DNA of 62,365 nt from Bacteroidaceae bacterium (GCA_017517605.1 JAFWYQ010000019.1:1-62365), one strand, 5' to 3'; counted from the stretch's first letter, positions 26,793-35,126 are shown. Numbers and translations are program-made. The notes: a model not told the origin generated them from the letters alone.

Positions 26793-27458
26793 TCAGAACG
26801 CATAGGTCACGAATCCCCTTCCCTCTGCATATTTCTCCAATAGCGATTGCATATAGGCAATCGTCTCTTGCAAGTGGACTGTATCGCCATCATACCCATT
26901 GACGATGGCCAATAGATGCGTGGTGGAGAGAGCGAGTTTCGTACGCTCATTGTCGCTTGTCGGAGTCCCCACACCGCCTACGGCATCGCGATAGACAGGC
27001 ATTCCTTCGATATTCAGTTCACCACGGCCGATACCTTCGTATGGCTCGCCTGCACGACCGATGCCGAGAGTTAATGTATCACCCTCGAACTTGTCGGCAT
27101 CGAATCCACCGATGGAATAGCCCGAAGCAATGGAAACCAAGTTTATCAAATCAACCACCGTATCCACTTTGTACAATTCAAGTCCGCGCAATAAACGACG
27201 GCAAAGAGCTTCACCAGACGGACGATAGCGGCTCGGATCTTTCCCACACCGCTTATATGCCATACGCGTAGCTTGTATAGAAGGCATTTCCTTGATGGAA
27301 TCTACCGTGTAGCGTGCCCGATATTCGTCGGTAAACTTTGCAATCTCCTGCCACAACTCTTCGCTATAGGGCGTATTCATTACCGTCGCCTCCAAAGCCA
27401 TTCCTTTAAACTCAGGACAGGCACGCTTTATCTCTTCCGAACATTGGATATGTATCAT
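26793..27458 (-). CDS. B3/4 tRNA-editing-like domain protein
   Basis: The 221-residue protein matches the B3/4 domain of the phenylalanyl-tRNA synthetase beta subunit as a stand-alone protein: PSIQATRMAYKRCGKDPSRYRPS (shortened here) at about 60-85, LVSIASGYSIGGFD, then GRGELNIEGMPVYRDAVGG. In PheRS this domain hydrolyses mischarged Tyr-tRNA-Phe; what free forms act on is not established. I chose ATG 27458, whose ATGA overlaps the TGA stop of the upstream gene, implying translational coupling. ATG 27464 is the alternative. It is last in a three-gene operon with an alarmone-synthetase-like gene and a permease. Confidence 0.8.
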   Translation of the reverse strand: MIHIQCSEEIKRACPEFKGMALEATVMNTPYSEELWQEIAKFTDEYRARYTVDSIKEMPSIQATRMAYKRCGKDPSRYRPSGEALCRRLLRGLELYKVDTVVDLINLVSIASGYSIGGFDADKFEGDTLTLGIGRAGEPYEGIGRGELNIEGMPVYRDAVGGVGTPTSDNERTKLALSTTHLLAIVNGYDGDTVHLQETIAYMQSLLEKYAEGRGFVTYAF

Positions 27459-28372
27459 GGCCATATATAACAAAGTTTTGAAATAACAGAAAATTTACGA
27501 TTAAAAAAATCATTCAGAATAACTCTAATTTCATCAGATTCCAAAGCCATCAACTCAGAATTATTCATCTCGATTCGATTAATCAAGAACACCAAATTAT
27601 CGTAGGTCAATTCTACACGTTTCTTATGATTCAGTAATGTCAAAATAATAACGAAACGATCAGTCTTCAAAATATTTTCAGCCACTTCAGGATGTTGATA
27701 AAGAAAATCTTTGATACGTGGTGAAAAATCATCTCCTTGTATACGAATGTGCATCTTATTACGCAACATTGCCCGGTAATTTCTATTCTGCAAATTAGAC
27801 CGTGCCATTTGATCAAACAAAGATTTCATGGTCCATTCTGTAGTCTCCAAAGTTGCAATAATCCCATTCAATACACGGGAATAAGATTCACAATCAACCC
27901 AATCCTCCTTACATTTATAACGAAGGTCATGTTCTACTTCATGCCATCCTTCAGAAAAAATGGTACGAATTTGTATCTCAAATGTATTGTCAATATAAGG
28001 CGCAAACTCTTCTGGCAGAGCTTTACGGAAGTCTTCAACGAACTCAAAGGGTAAGTTGCAAGTTAAATTCAAACGTTGGGGGCGAAATGTAGAAGAATCA
28101 AGTTCATCAATAGAAGTACGAATAACCTCTCCCAAACTGTAATAAAAAGCCAACACATCCACATCATCTTGAAAATAAACTACAATACGCAGTCCTATCA
28201 CATCTTGGATGAGTAATTTCCCACTTTTATAGAACTCCCCTTTCATCTGCATTTTGTGAGACAATGAACTCATTGTCTTTACACGAGAGAAAAGCCGAAA
28301 CATCAGTCCACATTGATTCAACTGCTGAAAGAGATAATTCTCTATTCTATCTGCAATAAGTCGAAGTTCCAT
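27455..28372 (-). CDS. RelA/SpoT-domain (small alarmone synthetase-like) protein
   Basis: This 305-residue protein has a (p)ppGpp-synthetase-type domain in its N-terminal two thirds. Visible signatures are Arg30 and Lys32 (SRVKT), QDVIGLRIVV at 56-65, EIQIRT at 132-137 and EGWHEVEHDLRYK at 141-153. These match nucleotide- and magnesium-binding positions of the family, so it could be active. There is no HD hydrolase domain. Residues about 200-305 form an extension I do not recognise. The gene lies 30 bp after the SLC13 permease gene and overlaps the B3/4 gene by 4 bp. The product may be ppGpp or another pyrophosphorylated nucleotide. Confidence 0.8.
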   Translation of the reverse strand: MELRLIADRIENYLFQQLNQCGLMFRLFSRVKTMSSLSHKMQMKGEFYKSGKLLIQDVIGLRIVVYFQDDVDVLAFYYSLGEVIRTSIDELDSSTFRPQRLNLTCNLPFEFVEDFRKALPEEFAPYIDNTFEIQIRTIFSEGWHEVEHDLRYKCKEDWVDCESYSRVLNGIIATLETTEWTMKSLFDQMARSNLQNRNYRAMLRNKMHIRIQGDDFSPRIKDFLYQHPEVAENILKTDRFVIILTLLNHKKRVELTYDNLVFLINRIEMNNSELMALESDEIRVILNDFFNRKFSVISKLCYIWP

Positions 28373-28402
28373 ATATCAAAAATTTTAAATCACAAACGAA
28401 TA

Positions 28403-30184
28403 TTATAACGGGAACAATAGCAATGTTATAAAAATATTAGTCGCTAAAATAATAAAATTCATAGGCAAACCGATGCGGGCAAAATCAGCAAAACGGTATC
28501 CACCTGGACCATACACAATCATATGGGTGGGCGATCCTATTGGAGTAGCGAAACTAGATGACACTGCAATCATAAGGGCCACACAAAATGTCAACGGATT
28601 AACATCCATATTCACTGCCGTTTGATATGCTATAGGAAAAAATATTGCTGCCGTAGCAGTATTACTCGTAAACTCCGTAATAAAAGTAGCGACCAAACAA
28701 ACTCCTATCAATGCAACGTATGGACTTCCATCGCATATAACAAGGATTCCCTGCGAGATCCATTCTGCAATACCAGTTTCCTGAATAGCTGTTCCCAAAC
28801 TAATACTTCCTGCAAATATCATCAGTAAACGCCAATCAATACTCTCACGAGCTTGTTCGATAGAGCAAAAACGACATATAATCATTGCAAAAGCTGCCAC
28901 AAAAGCAGCCTGTAGCAGAGTCATATATCCCAACGACGAAATCACCACCATCAGAATCATTATCACGGACGAAAAGAATGTACGTTTATCAGGTTTATAG
29001 AAATCTGTCGATTCTACCTCTGTCAAATCATATCCCGAATTAGGAGTAATTCTGTAATTATTCGAACATTCCAAAAGTAAAGTATCCCCAGCTTTTAATT
29101 CTACTTCACGAGGACTCCCATCCACGACTGTGCCTTCGCGAGCAATGGCAACCAATACCAGGTTGTTTTCTTCTTCGAAAGAATTGTCACACAACCGCGA
29201 ACCTATAAGTGAACTTTTAAATCCTACTGTTACCATCTGCATCTTACGGTTCTTTTCCATTTCGTCCAACGAAAAAACATGATGAGTAGCATTAACCAAC
29301 TGATATTTTTCACGCAAAGCCATAATTTTCTCCACATTACCAGAAAATATCAAACGGTCTCCTCCAAAAATAAATTCATTCTCATCTATAACCGTAACAA
29401 TCTCTCTATCCATACGGATAATTTCTATCAAATGTCCACCATCCACATTATGCAAACCGGTTTCCTTAAGGGTTTGACAAACTAACGGAGACATTGTAGG
29501 AACCAACAATTCAACGGTATAAGAGTCTGTTCCTTCCAACGCATCTTCAGGAGATTGACGAACTGGAATAAATCGGCTGAGAGCTATTGTAGAGAGCACT
29601 CCTACAAACAGGCAGAATAATCCTACCAACGTAGGTGTAAAAATACTCAAAACGACACCCGTTTCATTGGTATAAAAACCAGAAATCAACAAATTGGGCG
29701 GTGTGCCAATCAATGTACAAATACCTCCCATACCCGATGCATAACTGAGTGGGATAAGAAGTTTGGAAGGGGGAATACCCATTTTCTTTGACCAAAGACG
29801 TACGACTCCAGTAAACAAAGCCACTACTGTTGTATTGTTCAAAAATGAACTTAAAGCGGCAACTGGCAACATCAATCGGGCGATAGCTCGATGATAATTC
29901 TTTGGAGTACCCAAGCAATAGCGTACTACCCACTGCATAAAACCGGTTTGAACCAATCCTTTAATGACTACGAACAACACCCCTATGAGCACCACCGTAG
30001 AAGAGGAAAATCCACCCAGTACTTTATTTGCAGGAATGACTCCACTGACCAACAACAAGGCCATACCTCCTAAAAACACAAAATCAGAAGGCAGTTTTGT
30101 ACATAGTTGTAGTACAAATACCAGAATCACAACAAGTACTACAAACCATGCAGCACCACTAAGTCCTAAGAAGAGCATCTCCAT
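28403..30184 (-). CDS. SLC13/DASS-family permease with RCK_C (TrkA-C) domains
   Basis: The 593-residue inner-membrane protein has about eleven hydrophobic segments split in two halves by a soluble stretch of about 170 residues (roughly 200-380). That stretch carries two TrkA-C-like units (LVPTMSPLVCQTLKETGLHNVDG... and VTVGFKSSLIGSRLCDNS...). Family signatures SFLNNTTVVALF and TSNTATAAIFFPIA are the paired SNT-type substrate and sodium motifs. Such transporters carry sulfate or dicarboxylates; the substrate is unknown. ATG 30184 was chosen over a TTG. It leads the operon with the RelA/SpoT-like and B3/4 genes. Confidence 0.85.
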   Translation of the reverse strand: MEMLFLGLSGAAWFVVLVVILVFVLQLCTKLPSDFVFLGGMALLLVSGVIPANKVLGGFSSSTVVLIGVLFVVIKGLVQTGFMQWVVRYCLGTPKNYHRAIARLMLPVAALSSFLNNTTVVALFTGVVRLWSKKMGIPPSKLLIPLSYASGMGGICTLIGTPPNLLISGFYTNETGVVLSIFTPTLVGLFCLFVGVLSTIALSRFIPVRQSPEDALEGTDSYTVELLVPTMSPLVCQTLKETGLHNVDGGHLIEIIRMDREIVTVIDENEFIFGGDRLIFSGNVEKIMALREKYQLVNATHHVFSLDEMEKNRKMQMVTVGFKSSLIGSRLCDNSFEEENNLVLVAIAREGTVVDGSPREVELKAGDTLLLECSNNYRITPNSGYDLTEVESTDFYKPDKRTFFSSVIMILMVVISSLGYMTLLQAAFVAAFAMIICRFCSIEQARESIDWRLLMIFAGSISLGTAIQETGIAEWISQGILVICDGSPYVALIGVCLVATFITEFTSNTATAAIFFPIAYQTAVNMDVNPLTFCVALMIAVSSSFATPIGSPTHMIVYGPGGYRFADFARIGLPMNFIILATNIFITLLLFPL

Positions 30185-30264
30185 ATCTCCCAAATACTAT
30201 TTTTATCTGTATTCAAAAGTGAGGTTCGTTTTTTAAACGTTTCTTAATATAACCCTTAAAGGAT

Positions 30265-31617
30265 TCACTCGCCAAGACTCTTCGCTATCACCTCGTCAGG
30301 CAAATCATAATTCATCAAGTTTCCTGCCAAATATTGATCATACGAAGCCATATCAACAAGACCATGACCTGACAGATTGAAAAGGATAATCTTCTCTTCA
30401 CCCGTCTCGATGCATTTCTTGGCCTCGCGCACGGCCGCCGCAATGGCATGGCACGATTCGGGGGCAGGGATAATGCCCTCGGCTTGAGCAAAGAGGCAAC
30501 CAGTTTCAAAAGTCTCAAGTTGAGGTATATCAACGGCTTCCATCAAACCATCTTTCAACAACTGGGAAACAATGACACCTGCACCATGGAAACGAAGTCC
30601 GCCCGCATGAATATTGGCAGGAGCAAATTTGTGACCGAGCGTATACATGGGAAGCAAAGGAGTATATCCTGCCTCATCGGCAAAGTCATATTGGAACTTT
30701 CCACGAGTGAGTTTGGGACATGAAGCGGGTTCGGCAGCTATAAAGCGAGTCTTACGTCCCTCCTTGATGGTATGACGCATAAAGGGGAAACTGATGCCTG
30801 CAAAGTTTGAACCTCCACCGAAGCATCCGATGACCACATCAGGATATTCACCAGCCATTTCCATTTGCTTTTCTGCTTCAAGACCAATTATGGTTTGGTG
30901 CAAAGAGACATGGCTAAGTACAGAGCCAAGCGTATATTTGCAATTGGGAGTCGTACGTGCCAATTCAATAGCTTCAGAGATAGCAGTACCCAAAGAACCT
31001 TGGTGGTTGGGTGTCTGTGTAAGGATATCCTTACCTGCGCGGGTAGACATTGAGGGCGAGGGAGTCACCTGTGCACCGAATGTCTGCATGATGCTACGTC
31101 TGTAAGGTTTCTGTTCATAGCTGATTTTTACCTGATAAACAGCAGCTTCAAGACCAAAAAGCTTGGCAGCATAAGACAATGCTGCCCCCCACTGACCTGC
31201 ACCCGTCTCAGTCGTCACATTAGTGACACCTTCCTGTTTGCAATAATAGGCTTGAGGAATGGCCGAATTGAGTTTGTGAGAACCAATAGGGCTCACACTC
31301 TCGTTCTTGAAATAGATGTGTGCAGGAGTACCCAAAGCCTTTTCCAATCCATAGGCACGCACAAGCGGAGTCGAACGCCAATACTTATAATATTCACGCA
31401 CAGGTTCAGGAATCTCTATCCAAGCATTTTCCTGATCAAGTTCCTGATGACACAATTCCTTGGCAAAAAGAGGATAAAGGTCTTCAGGCTTGAGCGGTTC
31501 CTTTGTCTGCGGATTCAAGGGCGCCATGGGTTTGTTCACCATGTCGGCCTGAATATTGTACCAATAGCGGGGTATATCGTCCTCGGAGAGGAAAAATCTT
31601 TTCTGTTTCGTACTCAT
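30265..31617 (-). CDS. TrpB-like PLP enzyme (TrpB2 type)
   Basis: The 450-residue beta-replacing enzyme belongs to the TrpB2 branch, which is longer than TrpB1. Landmarks are the PLP lysine in GSHKLNSA, ETGAGQWG (catalytic Glu region), GCFGGGSNF (phosphate cup) and a C-terminal LSGHG. TrpB2 can make tryptophan from indole and serine without the alpha subunit, and may salvage indole. There is no trpA or other trp gene nearby, and no Trp-rich leader peptide upstream. A good promoter (31646-31676) makes it a separate unit. Confidence 0.9.
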   Translation of the reverse strand: MSTKQKRFFLSEDDIPRYWYNIQADMVNKPMAPLNPQTKEPLKPEDLYPLFAKELCHQELDQENAWIEIPEPVREYYKYWRSTPLVRAYGLEKALGTPAHIYFKNESVSPIGSHKLNSAIPQAYYCKQEGVTNVTTETGAGQWGAALSYAAKLFGLEAAVYQVKISYEQKPYRRSIMQTFGAQVTPSPSMSTRAGKDILTQTPNHQGSLGTAISEAIELARTTPNCKYTLGSVLSHVSLHQTIIGLEAEKQMEMAGEYPDVVIGCFGGGSNFAGISFPFMRHTIKEGRKTRFIAAEPASCPKLTRGKFQYDFADEAGYTPLLPMYTLGHKFAPANIHAGGLRFHGAGVIVSQLLKDGLMEAVDIPQLETFETGCLFAQAEGIIPAPESCHAIAAAVREAKKCIETGEEKIILFNLSGHGLVDMASYDQYLAGNLMNYDLPDEVIAKSLGE

Positions 31618-31645
31618 AATTCTTTCAATTTGTTATTTGAAGCCG

Positions 31646-31676
31646 CAAAAATACATAAAAATGTCATATAAACAAA
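31646..31676 (-). promoter_or_regulatory. Promoter of the TrpB2 gene
   Basis: On the minus strand TATTTTTG (31646-31653) is preceded by TTTG (31673-31676) at exactly 19 bp. The leader to ATG 31617 is about 20 nt. Confidence 0.7.
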
Positions 31677-31739
31677 ACATAACGGTGATATTTTGTTCAC
31701 ACATGCTCCAACTACGTCTATTTCCATCGAAAAACACAA

Positions 31740-31804
31740 GGCGCGGATTACACGAACTGACACGGTTCTATACATCTTTCCGTGCAATCCGCGTAATCCG
31801 CGCC
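31740..31804. terminator. Family B palindrome downstream of guaA
   Basis: ggcgcggattacac pairs with the right arm gcaatccgcgtaatccgcgcc around a loop with tctatacatc. It is placed 20 bp beyond the stop of the minus-strand guaA-like gene. Confidence 0.65.
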
Positions 31805-31823
31805 TTACTCTATTCTGAAAATT

Positions 31824-33134
31824 TTATTCCCACTCGATTGTAGCCGAAGGCTTCGGCGACATGTCGTAGCAGACACGGTTGATTCCCGGCACTTCCTTGA
31901 GGATGCGGTCGGTAATCTTCATCAAAATGGGCCACTCGATTTGCTCGATGGTGGCGGTCATGGCATCTACGGTGTTGACGGCGCGGATGATGACGGGCCA
32001 GTCGTATGAACGTGCATTGTCCTTCACACCTACACTCTTGAAGTCGGGCACTACGGTGAAGTATTGCCATACCTTCTTGTCAAGACCGGCAAGGGCAAAC
32101 TCTTCGCGAAGGATAGCGTCTGATTCACGGAGGGCTTCGAGACGATCACGAGTGATGGCACCCAAGCAACGTACACCCAATCCGGGGCCGGGGAAGGGCT
32201 GACGGTAAACCATTTCGTAAGGCAAACCGAGCTCTACACCACAAGCACGAACCTCGTCCTTGAAGAGTTGCTTCAACGGCTCTACCAACTCAAATTGGAG
32301 GTCTTCGGGAAGACCACCCACATTGTGATGGCTCTTTACCATCTTGGCAGTCTTCGTATCACTTTCCACAATGTCAGGATAGATGGTTCCCTGACCCAAG
32401 AAGTCGATACCACCGGCCAACTTGCGAGCTTCTTCTTCAAACACGCGGATAAACTCGCCACCAATAATCTTACGCTTCTGTTCAGGATCAGCCACACCTT
32501 CGAGCAATCCCAAGAAACGGTCGGTAGCATCCACATACACCAAGTTGGCATTCAACTGATTCTTGAACACTTCAATCACATTTTCACTTTCGCCTTTACG
32601 CATAAGGCCGTGATTAACGTGTACACACACAAGATTATCACCGATAGCCTTGAGCAAAAGAGCTGCCACTACAGAACTGTCCACTCCACCAGAGAGGGCC
32701 AGCAACACCTTCTTGTCGCCCACCTGACGACGAACAAGTTCAATCTGGTCGGCTACGAAATTCTTCATATTCCAATTAGCTTCGGCCTTGCAGGTATCGA
32801 ATACAAACGACTTGACTGCTACCTTGATAGCCTCCTCATTGTTTTCGAACTGAGCGAGTTTCACATCACAAAGTGCCTTATCGTGTCCGGCTGCCATCAC
32901 GGGGAAACCTGCCTCGTAGATTTCGGGCAATACGTCGATAGCCACGCCATCAATCACATTATTGGGGCCTCCGTTGATGATGATACCCTTTACGTTGGGC
33001 AATGCCTTCAACTCGGCAGCAGTGATGTCGTGCGGATAGATTTCGCTATACACACCCAGTGCACGGATGGCTCGGGCAAGCACGGTATTTTCGTGGCTTC
33101 CCAAGTCGAGGATTACAATCATGTCTTGCTTCAT
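31824..33134 (-). CDS. guaA: GMP synthase with a degenerate, shortened glutaminase domain
   Basis: GMP synthase aminates XMP using ATP and ammonia. The ATP-pyrophosphatase part is intact: SGGVDSS at 148-154, a dimerisation domain ending in the invariant TIEWE and RQPFPGPGLGVRCLG. The N-terminal class I glutaminase domain is only about 120 residues instead of about 200. Where the nucleophile motif GxCxG should be, it reads PVMAAGH (78-84), and the His/Glu part of the triad is missing. The protein should therefore depend on free ammonia or a partner glutaminase. The total is 436 residues instead of about 510. It has its own structured leader. A normal guaA may exist elsewhere. Confidence 0.85.
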   Translation of the reverse strand: MKQDMIVILDLGSHENTVLARAIRALGVYSEIYPHDITAAELKALPNVKGIIINGGPNNVIDGVAIDVLPEIYEAGFPVMAAGHDKALCDVKLAQFENNEEAIKVAVKSFVFDTCKAEANWNMKNFVADQIELVRRQVGDKKVLLALSGGVDSSVVAALLLKAIGDNLVCVHVNHGLMRKGESENVIEVFKNQLNANLVYVDATDRFLGLLEGVADPEQKRKIIGGEFIRVFEEEARKLAGGIDFLGQGTIYPDIVESDTKTAKMVKSHHNVGGLPEDLQFELVEPLKQLFKDEVRACGVELGLPYEMVYRQPFPGPGLGVRCLGAITRDRLEALRESDAILREEFALAGLDKKVWQYFTVVPDFKSVGVKDNARSYDWPVIIRAVNTVDAMTATIEQIEWPILMKITDRILKEVPGINRVCYDMSPKPSATIEWE

Positions 33135-33340
33135 TTTCTTCTTATCTTATTTAGTTAATCATTTATTGTTTCTCTATATAAACAAAGAAAGCGCTATCCA
33201 ACCATGTGGATAACACTTTTCAATTGTTTTGCAAGGGGCGCATCCAAGAGTCAGCCAGCCAAGCTGTCTGCACACCACTCAAAGAAAAGATGCTCTTGCA
33301 TTGCATATTGCTTAAATTCTTTTATAGCTACGTTTCATTT
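33135..33340 (-). ncRNA. Putative structured 5' leader of guaA
   Basis: Between the probable start site (about 33345) and the ATG there are about 200 nt without a credible gene. They begin with a small stem (CGTTTCAAATGAAACG, 33331-33346) and continue with a G/C-richer part (about 33225-33300) than the AT-rich gaps nearby. The leader ends in the terminator-like hairpin. This is the layout of a riboswitch or attenuator. I do not recognise a known riboswitch class, and the purine riboswitch core is not apparent. Confidence 0.35.
33188..33219 (-). terminator. Terminator-like hairpin in the guaA leader
   Basis: On the minus strand a 13-bp stem (with two G-U pairs) closes a six-base loop, AAAGUGUUAUCCA against UGGAUAGCGCUUU, and is followed by CUUUGUUU. 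It lies 54 nt before ATG 33134 and downstream of the likely promoter at 33352-33359. It is thus either an attenuator for guaA or a misplaced terminator of rsmE. Confidence 0.6.
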
Positions 33341-33351
33341 GAAACGCGGTG

Positions 33352-33359
33352 CAAAAGTA
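33352..33359 (-). promoter_or_regulatory. -7 element for guaA
   Basis: Minus-strand TACTTTTG matches TAnnTTTG. A clear -33 element is not seen at 19-20 bp, so confidence is moderate. Confidence 0.4.
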
Positions 33360-33431
33360 ATACAAAATCACGAAACTGATGCATAAGGAGAGATTTTTTT
33401 TTGAACTTTTATTTCTCCTTTACCTTTCGCT

Positions 33432-34133
33432 TCAGGAATTTGCCAAGTTGAGAATGTGGCAAGCCACAAGGGCAGCCGTCTCGGTACGCAAACGCGAGCG
33501 TCCCAAACTGATAGGTACAAAGCCGTGCTCGATGGCCAATTGCACCTCTTCGCGACTGAAGTCCCCCTCAGGGCCTATCATCACCACGGCATCTTCGCCC
33601 AATTTTACCACGTGCTTCAGCAGGGGTTTTTCGCCTCCCAAATCGTCGTAGCAATGGGCAATGAACTTTTGTCCCGGGCGCTCTTGCTTGACAAAGCGGG
33701 CAAAGTCCGTCATTTCATTCAGAATGGGCTTGGTTGGCTTGAGGGATTGCTTGACGGCTGACACTAAGATTTTATCCACACGCTCGGTCTTGATGACCTT
33801 GCGCTCGGAGAAGCGGCAATTCAAAAAAGAGAGTTCATTGAAGCCTATCTCTGTGGCCTTTTCGGCAAACCATTCTACTCTATCCATATTCTTGGTAGGA
33901 GCCATAGCGATATGCAGGTGACCCGTCCACTGAGGCTCGGGAGTTTCCTTACTGAGAATGCGGAAAAGGCAACGCTTAGGAGAGACCAAAGTGAGTTCGG
34001 CTTCGTAAAAATTGCCTCGCCCATCGGTTATCTGTATATGCTCTCCCTCGGTCATGCGAAGCACACGGGCGCAATGGCCGGCCTCTTCGGCAGGCAATTC
34101 GAGATGAGTTTCTATATCGGGGACGTAGAACAT
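33432..34133 (-). CDS. rsmE: 16S rRNA m3U1498 methyltransferase
   Basis: This SPOUT-class enzyme methylates U1498 of 16S rRNA. The 233-residue protein has an N-terminal PUA-like barrel and the C-terminal knotted SAM site: VVMIGPEGDFSREEV at about 187-201 and SLGRSRLRTETA at about 213-224, both diagnostic for RsmE. No operon partner is obvious; the bifunctional-nuclease gene ends 86 bp downstream on the same strand. Confidence 0.93.
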   Translation of the reverse strand: MFYVPDIETHLELPAEEAGHCARVLRMTEGEHIQITDGRGNFYEAELTLVSPKRCLFRILSKETPEPQWTGHLHIAMAPTKNMDRVEWFAEKATEIGFNELSFLNCRFSERKVIKTERVDKILVSAVKQSLKPTKPILNEMTDFARFVKQERPGQKFIAHCYDDLGGEKPLLKHVVKLGEDAVVMIGPEGDFSREEVQLAIEHGFVPISLGRSRLRTETAALVACHILNLANS

Positions 34134-34219
34134 GAGATGAATTAGGAGTTATGAATTATGAATTATGAATTATGAGTTAGGACTACGATTTTTTTGCCTA
34201 CGGGGGAATTATTTTTTCC
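34134..34219. repeat. AT-rich repeat arm plus tttttt-cctacggg repeats
   Basis: 34140-34180 holds single-arm copies of gaattatgaattatgaatta. 34190-34250 has three runs of the kind T(6-7)-(g/c)cctac(g)gg, the last two inside the 3' end of the bifunctional-nuclease gene's flank. No structure of clear function is seen. Confidence 0.4.
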
Positions 34220-34780
34220 CTACCCTTCGGTATTTTTTTCCCTACGGGAGATTTCATCACGCAATTGGGCTGCCAATTCGTACTTCTCTTCGCGAATGGC
34301 TCGCGAAAGGGCTTCGCGCAACACATCTATATCTACAGATGAGACAGGAATGGAAATGGCTCCATGCCCATCTTCAAAAATATGTTCGCGGGCAAGCAAC
34401 GATTCAGACGTATATACAGGTGCTTCGAACCGAAGGGCAAGAGCAATTGCATCGCTGGTGCGTACATCCACATGCTGAACAACACCATCCTGTTCGAGTT
34501 CGAGCATCGAATAATACACGCCATCCAATACCTTATATATATATACTTCGCGAAGGACAATGCCGAAGGCCTGCATGGATTGTACGTAGACATCGGGCAT
34601 CAAGGGACGCCCCACCTTCACACCACGCATAGACACCAAGATGGCCTGCGCTTCGAACGGACCTACCATCACCGACAATTTCCGCATTCCTCCGACTTCA
34701 CCCAAAAGGAGGAAATAGGGAGTTTTCCCCGATGTCCCTTGCGTGATGTCCAGCACCTTCATCAATACTTTTTCTGTCAT
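34220..34780 (-). CDS. Bifunctional nuclease (DUF151) domain protein with UVR motif
   Basis: The 186-residue protein has a DUF151/bifunctional-nuclease domain (about 5-125, with VGPFEAQAI and DVRTSDAIALALR). A C-terminal UvrB/UvrC (UVR) helix motif follows (LREALSRAIREEKYELAAQLRDE, shortened here). The domain is named after a plant homologue with reported RNase/DNase activity; the bacterial function is unsettled. ATG 34780 was chosen over an upstream GTG. Confidence 0.8.
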   Translation of the reverse strand: MTEKVLMKVLDITQGTSGKTPYFLLLGEVGGMRKLSVMVGPFEAQAILVSMRGVKVGRPLMPDVYVQSMQAFGIVLREVYIYKVLDGVYYSMLELEQDGVVQHVDVRTSDAIALALRFEAPVYTSESLLAREHIFEDGHGAISIPVSSVDIDVLREALSRAIREEKYELAAQLRDEISRREKNTEG

Positions 34781-34962
34781 AGTTTTCCGTTTTTTTTCAT
34801 TGGACACCTATATGATTATCCTCTAAACATCTGCCCAAATAGAGATGTTCACACGAAGGCACACAGGTTTCTGCTTGCAAAAATAATGTAAACTGAGAAT
34901 ATAGCAAAAGAAGAGGGACAAAAAAACACTCCATCTACAGATAAAGTGTTTCAAACAGGCAT

Positions 34963-35030
34963 AAAAAAAAGAAGGTTGTCTCCCGACAACCAATCTTCCA
35001 TTAACCTTAAATCTAATACCATGAAAAACA
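34963..35030 (-). ncRNA. Candidate small RNA, about 65-70 nt
   Basis: A near-perfect promoter on the minus strand (TTG, 20 bp, TATCTTTG) points into a short stretch. The stretch ends with the stem GGTTGTC-ggga-GACAACC (34974-34991) and a run of eight T (34963-34970), the textbook end of an intrinsic terminator. Between them lies the unstructured GUAUUAGAUUUAAGGUUAA. No reading frame is present. The unpaired part, read on the other strand, contains aataccatgaaaaac, wording I associate with the start region of Bacteroides genes. An antisense action on translation starts is therefore imaginable. The hairpin could alternatively be the terminator of the GH43 gene. Confidence 0.55.
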
Positions 35031-35035
35031 CGGTG

Positions 35036-35066
35036 CAAAGATACGGTTATTTGTTAAATCTACAAT
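35036..35066 (-). promoter_or_regulatory. Promoter of the candidate small RNA
   Basis: Minus-strand TATCTTTG (35036-35043) with TTG (35064-35066) 20 bp upstream. It is only 60-90 bp downstream of the GH43 stop, where no other plus- or minus-strand gene begins. Confidence 0.6.
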
Positions 35067-35126
35067 AACTAATATTAGTTTTGTACATTTATTTAATCTT
35101 TATTAACTTTCATCCTTTCACTGTAA

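Larger units (their letters stand above)
34808..35126. other. Gap with a candidate small RNA between the nuclease and GH43 genes
   Basis: The 319-base gap holds no credible protein gene. The only structured part is the small RNA candidate (34963-35030) with its promoter (35036-35066). A weak stem aacact/agtgtt lies at 34925-34951. The remainder is AT-rich. Confidence 0.6.

Noticed and set aside
26623-26805. 60-codon plus-strand frame rich in Phe and Lys
   Set aside because: It is entirely made by the palindrome and has no protein-like features outside it. The Phe richness comes from ttt repeats; it is not followed by an aromatic gene.
30265-31617. Trp attenuator upstream of the TrpB2 gene
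   Set aside because: The leader is only about 20 nt by the promoter position, and no Trp-rich short frame exists.
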